The notes beneath the pieces were generated by a model, which saw only the letters and a program-made list of their open reading frames with translations, was not told the DNA's origin and did not search any database. Below are positions 61,678-64,000 of a stretch of DNA of 64,000 nt, in pieces (positions within the stretch are counted from its first letter, which is position 1; every line of letters starts with the position of its first letter). The DNA comes from Nocardia sp. CY41 (GTDB lineage Bacteria; Actinomycetota; Actinomycetes; Mycobacteriales; Mycobacteriaceae): assembly GCF_009829325.1 (NCBI RefSeq), contig NZ_VUOS01000014.1:124001-188000 (forward strand), in the 5' to 3' direction. The translations under genes and the position numbers were made by a program.

Positions 61678-61687
61678 TATGCGCATA
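61678..61687. promoter_or_regulatory. TATGCGCATA palindrome upstream of the CDF gene
   Basis: A perfect 10-bp palindrome followed by TCTGCAT, 28 bp before the CDF start, in an AT-rich patch. Similar TATGCnnATA elements occur in mycobacterial metal-sensor operators; assignment is tentative. Confidence 0.4.
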
Positions 61688-61784
61688 TCTGCATCTGTTC
61701 CGTCAGCTTAACCCACCCTTCGCAGCGCGCGACAGACCAGCGCAGTGAGCTGGATCACGTCGCATACCGATCCGGCCGTCCGGG

Positions 61785-62153
61785 TCAGCCGACCAGGGCG
61801 TGCACCGCCGCATAGGTCGACACGGTGGCGATCAGCCCTGCGACGACACTGCCGACCACGTTCATCGCCGCGAACAAGTAGGCGCCGCGCTCGGCCAGCC
61901 GCACGGTTTCGTAACCGAAGGTGCTGTAGGTGGTCAGCGCCCCACAGAATCCGGTGCCGAGCATGGCGAACAGCGGCGACGACAGCGCCGACCCGGCGCC
62001 GCTCAGCGCGCCGAGCACCAGGCAGCCGATCACGTTGACCGAGAAGGTGCCCCACGGAAACAGACTGTCGCGGCGGTCCTGCACCGCGCGGTCGAGCAGA
62101 TACCGCAGCGGCGCGCCGATCGCCCCGCCGACGAGGACCAGCAGCACGGTCAT
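61785..62153 (-). CDS. crcB: CrcB/FluC fluoride channel subunit
   Basis: A 122-aa four-helix protein of the Fluc family: VGGAIGAPLRYLLDR, FSVNVIGCLVLGAL with the channel Asn, and LTTYSTFGYETVRL with the Thr/Ser track. Fluc proteins export fluoride as dual-topology dimers. Its ATG overlaps the stop of the other crcB (ATGA), so the two are made together; as in other actinobacteria and firmicutes with paired crcB genes they probably form an antiparallel heterodimer. No fluoride riboswitch was found upstream of the pair. Confidence 0.93.
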   Translation of the reverse strand: MTVLLVLVGGAIGAPLRYLLDRAVQDRRDSLFPWGTFSVNVIGCLVLGALSGAGSALSSPLFAMLGTGFCGALTTYSTFGYETVRLAERGAYLFAAMNVVGSVVAGLIATVSTYAAVHALVG

Positions 62154-62632
62154 CGCGTCCCCTTTCGCGCGCGTCGCAGGCGTTCGTACCCCGCCCTGGT
62201 GAGCCACATGGCGGCGAAGGTGGCCGAGAGAGCGCAGATCAAGGTGCCCGCAAGATAGACGGCCGCGACGACGATCGTCCCCGGCGCCAGCAGTTGACGG
62301 ACTTCGTTGGCGTAGGTCGAGAAGGTGGTGAACCCGCCCAGGACGCCGACTCCGAGAAAGGGACGCAGCAACCGGTGAACAGCCCAGATCTCGGTCACCG
62401 CGACCATGAGCACGCCGATCGCGAAGCACCCCGCGACATTGGTGAGGAAGGTGGCGAGCGGGAAGTGCCAGGGGCGGCCGGGCAGTCCCTGGGCCAGACC
62501 GTAGCGCGCGAGCGCGCCGAGCGCCCCGCCGAGGGCCACGACCGCCACGGCCGAGCCGTCGGCACGCCAGAAGTCCCGACGTCGCGCGCGTTCGGCGATG
62601 CCGGTCGGCTCCTCGGTCAGTTCATCGGCCAC
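62150..62632 (-). CDS. crcB: CrcB/FluC fluoride channel subunit, longer paralogue
   Basis: A 160-aa Fluc-family protein with ~28 extra polar residues at the N-terminus and a basic C-terminal tail (AGYERLRRARKGTR), a charge distribution that can fix membrane orientation opposite to its partner. Core motifs: GGALGALARYGLAQG, FLTNVAGCFAIGVL and GGFTTFSTYANEV. Start GTG 62632 with only a weak ribosome site. The downstream crcB overlaps its stop by 4 bases. Confidence 0.92.
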   Translation of the reverse strand: MADELTEEPTGIAERARRRDFWRADGSAVAVVALGGALGALARYGLAQGLPGRPWHFPLATFLTNVAGCFAIGVLMVAVTEIWAVHRLLRPFLGVGVLGGFTTFSTYANEVRQLLAPGTIVVAAVYLAGTLICALSATFAAMWLTRAGYERLRRARKGTR

Positions 62633-62691
62633 GCAGAACTCTTACCGAACCGTCCGCGACGGCCTCCCGGCGGGTCACCAGGCCGCCGCGC

Positions 62692-63141
62692 TCACCGGTC
62701 CCCGGCCTCGCCGCCGCCGTCGTGCGCGACCAGAACCGAGCAGCCGACGTGCCGCGCGGCCTTCTCCGCGGTGCTGCCGATGAACCGGCCCCAGATGCCC
62801 GAATGCCCGCTGCGCCCGAGCACGAGCAGGTCGGCATGGTGATCGGCGGCCGCGGTGGCCAGTTCGCGCGCGGCCTGACCGGCGCGGATCTCGGCCCGCA
62901 CCGCGATGCCGCGCTGTTCGGCGGTCTCGGCGGCGGTGGTGAGCCATCGATGGCAGGCCTGTTCCCCGATGGAGCGTTCCTGCTCGATCTCGCCGACCAC
63001 CGGACCGTAGTGCGGCAGATACTCTTCGACCGCGACGACCGTGAGCGTGGCATGGTGCACCGTCGCCAAGTCGAGCGCCATCGTCAACGCGGCCTTGGCG
63101 CCGGGCGAGTCGTCGTAGCCCACCACGATCCGCTGGAACAC
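62692..63141 (-). CDS. Universal stress protein (UspA family)
   Basis: A 149-aa single Usp domain: VFQRIVVGYDDSPGAKAALT at the N-terminus and LLVLGRSGHSGIWGRFIGST near the C-terminus. The latter contains the G-2x-G-9x-G(S/T) nucleotide-binding pattern, so ATP binding is expected, as in mycobacterial Usp proteins of the dormancy type. GTG 63141 puts the first strand at the start; the frame is open to 63177. The role is regulation or protection under stress; no partner is adjacent. It lies between the crcB pair and the FAD oxidase on the same strand. Confidence 0.9.
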   Translation of the reverse strand: MFQRIVVGYDDSPGAKAALTMALDLATVHHATLTVVAVEEYLPHYGPVVGEIEQERSIGEQACHRWLTTAAETAEQRGIAVRAEIRAGQAARELATAAADHHADLLVLGRSGHSGIWGRFIGSTAEKAARHVGCSVLVAHDGGGEAGDR

Positions 63142-63199
63142 CTTTCCATTGTGATCCCTCGGATGGGCCGGAGCCAACGTTATGGCAAACCTTCGGCAA

Positions 63200-64000
63200 T
63201 CAGACGGGCGCCGCGGCGCGATCCGCCGCGAGAACTTCCGCCGCGGCGCGCTCCCCCGAGCGGATCGCTCCCTCGATGTAGCCCGACCACTCGGTGGCGG
63301 TTTCGCTTCCGGCCCAGTGGATCGCGCCGACCGGGTGACGCAGAGCCGACCCGAGGGTGGTCAGGACGCCCGGTGGGAAGAAGGAGTTGTAGCCACCGCG
63401 GGCGTAGGGATCGTCGGCCCACACCTTCTCGTGCCACTCGACCGGCTCCCGGGCTACGTGCCCGAAGGCGCGGACGAGCGACCCGACGATCATGGCGCGG
63501 CGCTCGGCCGGGGGAAGCGCGGCCAGGCGCTGCGCGGCCCGGCCGGGCACCAGCGCGCCGAGCACTCCGGGACCGCCGGGGCGGGTGGCGTCGAAGGTGA
63601 CGGGCACCGGGTCGTGCAGGTTGAGCGACTGGCCGGTAAGCAGGTCGTCGCGCCAGAACGGCCGCTCGTAGACGGCGAACGCCTTCAGAACCGAGCCCAT
63701 CGGCATGCGCTGGGTCAACTGGTCGCGCGCGGCGGGCAACGGCGGGTCGTAGGCGATGCGTCCCGCGAGAGTGGGCGGCACCGCCACGATCACGTGCCCC
63801 GCGTGCACGGCGCCGGCGGCCCCGCTCACCCGCACACCGTCCGCGCCCTGCCGGATCTCCGTGACCGGACCACCGAGGCGCACCGCGTCCCCCAGTTCGG
63901 CGGCGACGGCCAGCGCGGGCCCGTCGGCGCCGTCGACGAACAGGCGGGTCACCGTCTCGGCGGTGATCCCGGCCTCGACGCCGCCCGCGGATCGGATCGT
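63200..64000 (-). CDS. Flavin-containing amine oxidase family protein, 5' end outside window
   Basis: The minus-strand frame enters at base 64000 and continues 267 codons to the stop at 63200. Only the C-terminal part is present. It shows IVAVPPTLAGRIAYDPPLPA, FWRDDLLTGQ and the FAD-binding closing segment IHWAGSETATEWSGYIEGAI followed by RSGERAAAEVL, typical of monoamine/putrescine oxidases and related FAD enzymes. The N-terminal dinucleotide motif lies beyond the window. Probably oxidises an amine to aldehyde, ammonia and peroxide; substrate unknown. Confidence 0.9.
   Translation of the reverse strand, partial: TIRSAGGVEAGITAETVTRLFVDGADGPALAVAAELGDAVRLGGPVTEIRQGADGVRVSGAAGAVHAGHVIVAVPPTLAGRIAYDPPLPAARDQLTQRMPMGSVLKAFAVYERPFWRDDLLTGQSLNLHDPVPVTFDATRPGGPGVLGALVPGRAAQRLAALPPAERRAMIVGSLVRAFGHVAREPVEWHEKVWADDPYARGGYNSFFPPGVLTTLGSALRHPVGAIHWAGSETATEWSGYIEGAIRSGERAAAEVLAADRAAAPV

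Noticed and set aside
62633-62691. Fluoride riboswitch upstream of the crcB pair
   Set aside because: The conserved crcB-motif core was not found in the short upstream region.

Overview
The window is a high-G+C actinobacterial chromosome segment, most likely from Nocardia or a close relative in the Mycobacteriales. The case rests on strong third-position G/C bias, GTG/TTG starts, mycobacterial-type gene families (TIGR00027 methyltransferase, cutinase, LLM-duo flavin oxidoreductases, several acyl-CoA dehydrogenases), an abundance of TetR/MarR/HxlR/IclR regulators with divergent operators, and a GylR-style glycerol operon. No rRNA, tRNA, CRISPR array, transposase, integrase or phage module was recognised. 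Both ends cut through genes: an AarF/UbiB kinase at the left and an FAD amine oxidase at the right.

Layout. 1-5.6 kb: AarF kinase, PucR and TetR regulators, an SPW membrane protein, and a MarR/MFS pair. 5.7-9.5 kb: a ribbon-helix-helix/VOC/methyltransferase operon behind three CTAG boxes at exact 8-bp spacing, a secreted protein and a Ser/Thr kinase. 9.8-16.1 kb: SDR, XRE-MmyB, TetR and GlxA regulators, then an operon of three alpha/beta hydrolases. 16.3-21.8 kb: ilvD, a PopR/ClgR-like regulator ending in Leu-Ala-Ala, a clpP pair in which one member has lost its catalytic serine, a 50-codon repeat ORF coupling the two, and a DUF2637 membrane protein. 22.2-25.2 kb: a TetR-controlled acyl-CoA dehydrogenase plus APH-type kinase. 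25.2-34.8 kb: secreted lipase, APH(3'')-type aminoglycoside phosphotransferase, MarR, a 14-TM exporter with beta-sandwich tail, enoyl-CoA hydratase/TetR and a cutinase. 34.8-35.5 kb is decayed sequence. 35.5-40.8 kb: membrane esterase, LLM monooxygenase with its FMN reductase, YceI, DUF72. 40.9-47.6 kb: two divergent glycerol units, iclR-glpK and glpF-glpK-glpD, around shared TTCGACA-t-TGTCGAA operators. 47.6-52.6 kb: methyltransferase, an lvaABC-like operon (DUF6285, APH kinase, acyl-CoA dehydrogenase) and a lipoprotein L,D-transpeptidase. 53.2-58.3 kb: HxlR/P450, an array of decayed ~143-bp repeats, an SDR without its catalytic tyrosine, and a FUSC-SRPBCC fusion. 58.3-64 kb: amidase, TcmP-like methyltransferase, CDF metal exporter, two crcB genes, a universal stress protein and the truncated FAD enzyme.

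How the genes fit together. Three metabolic themes recur: glycerol uptake and oxidation; removal of hydroxyl groups from acyl-CoAs by paired kinase/dehydrogenase modules (two unrelated copies, at 22.9 and 48.6 kb); and ester or xenobiotic turnover by hydrolases, P450 and flavin enzymes, flanked by efflux pumps. Almost every catabolic or efflux unit has its own local repressor and a readable palindrome in the divergent promoter. The most unusual part is the clp locus at 18.1-19.9 kb: an ATGA-coupled chain of intact ClpP, repeat microprotein and serine-less ClpP, facing a regulator that carries an ssrA-like C-terminal degron.
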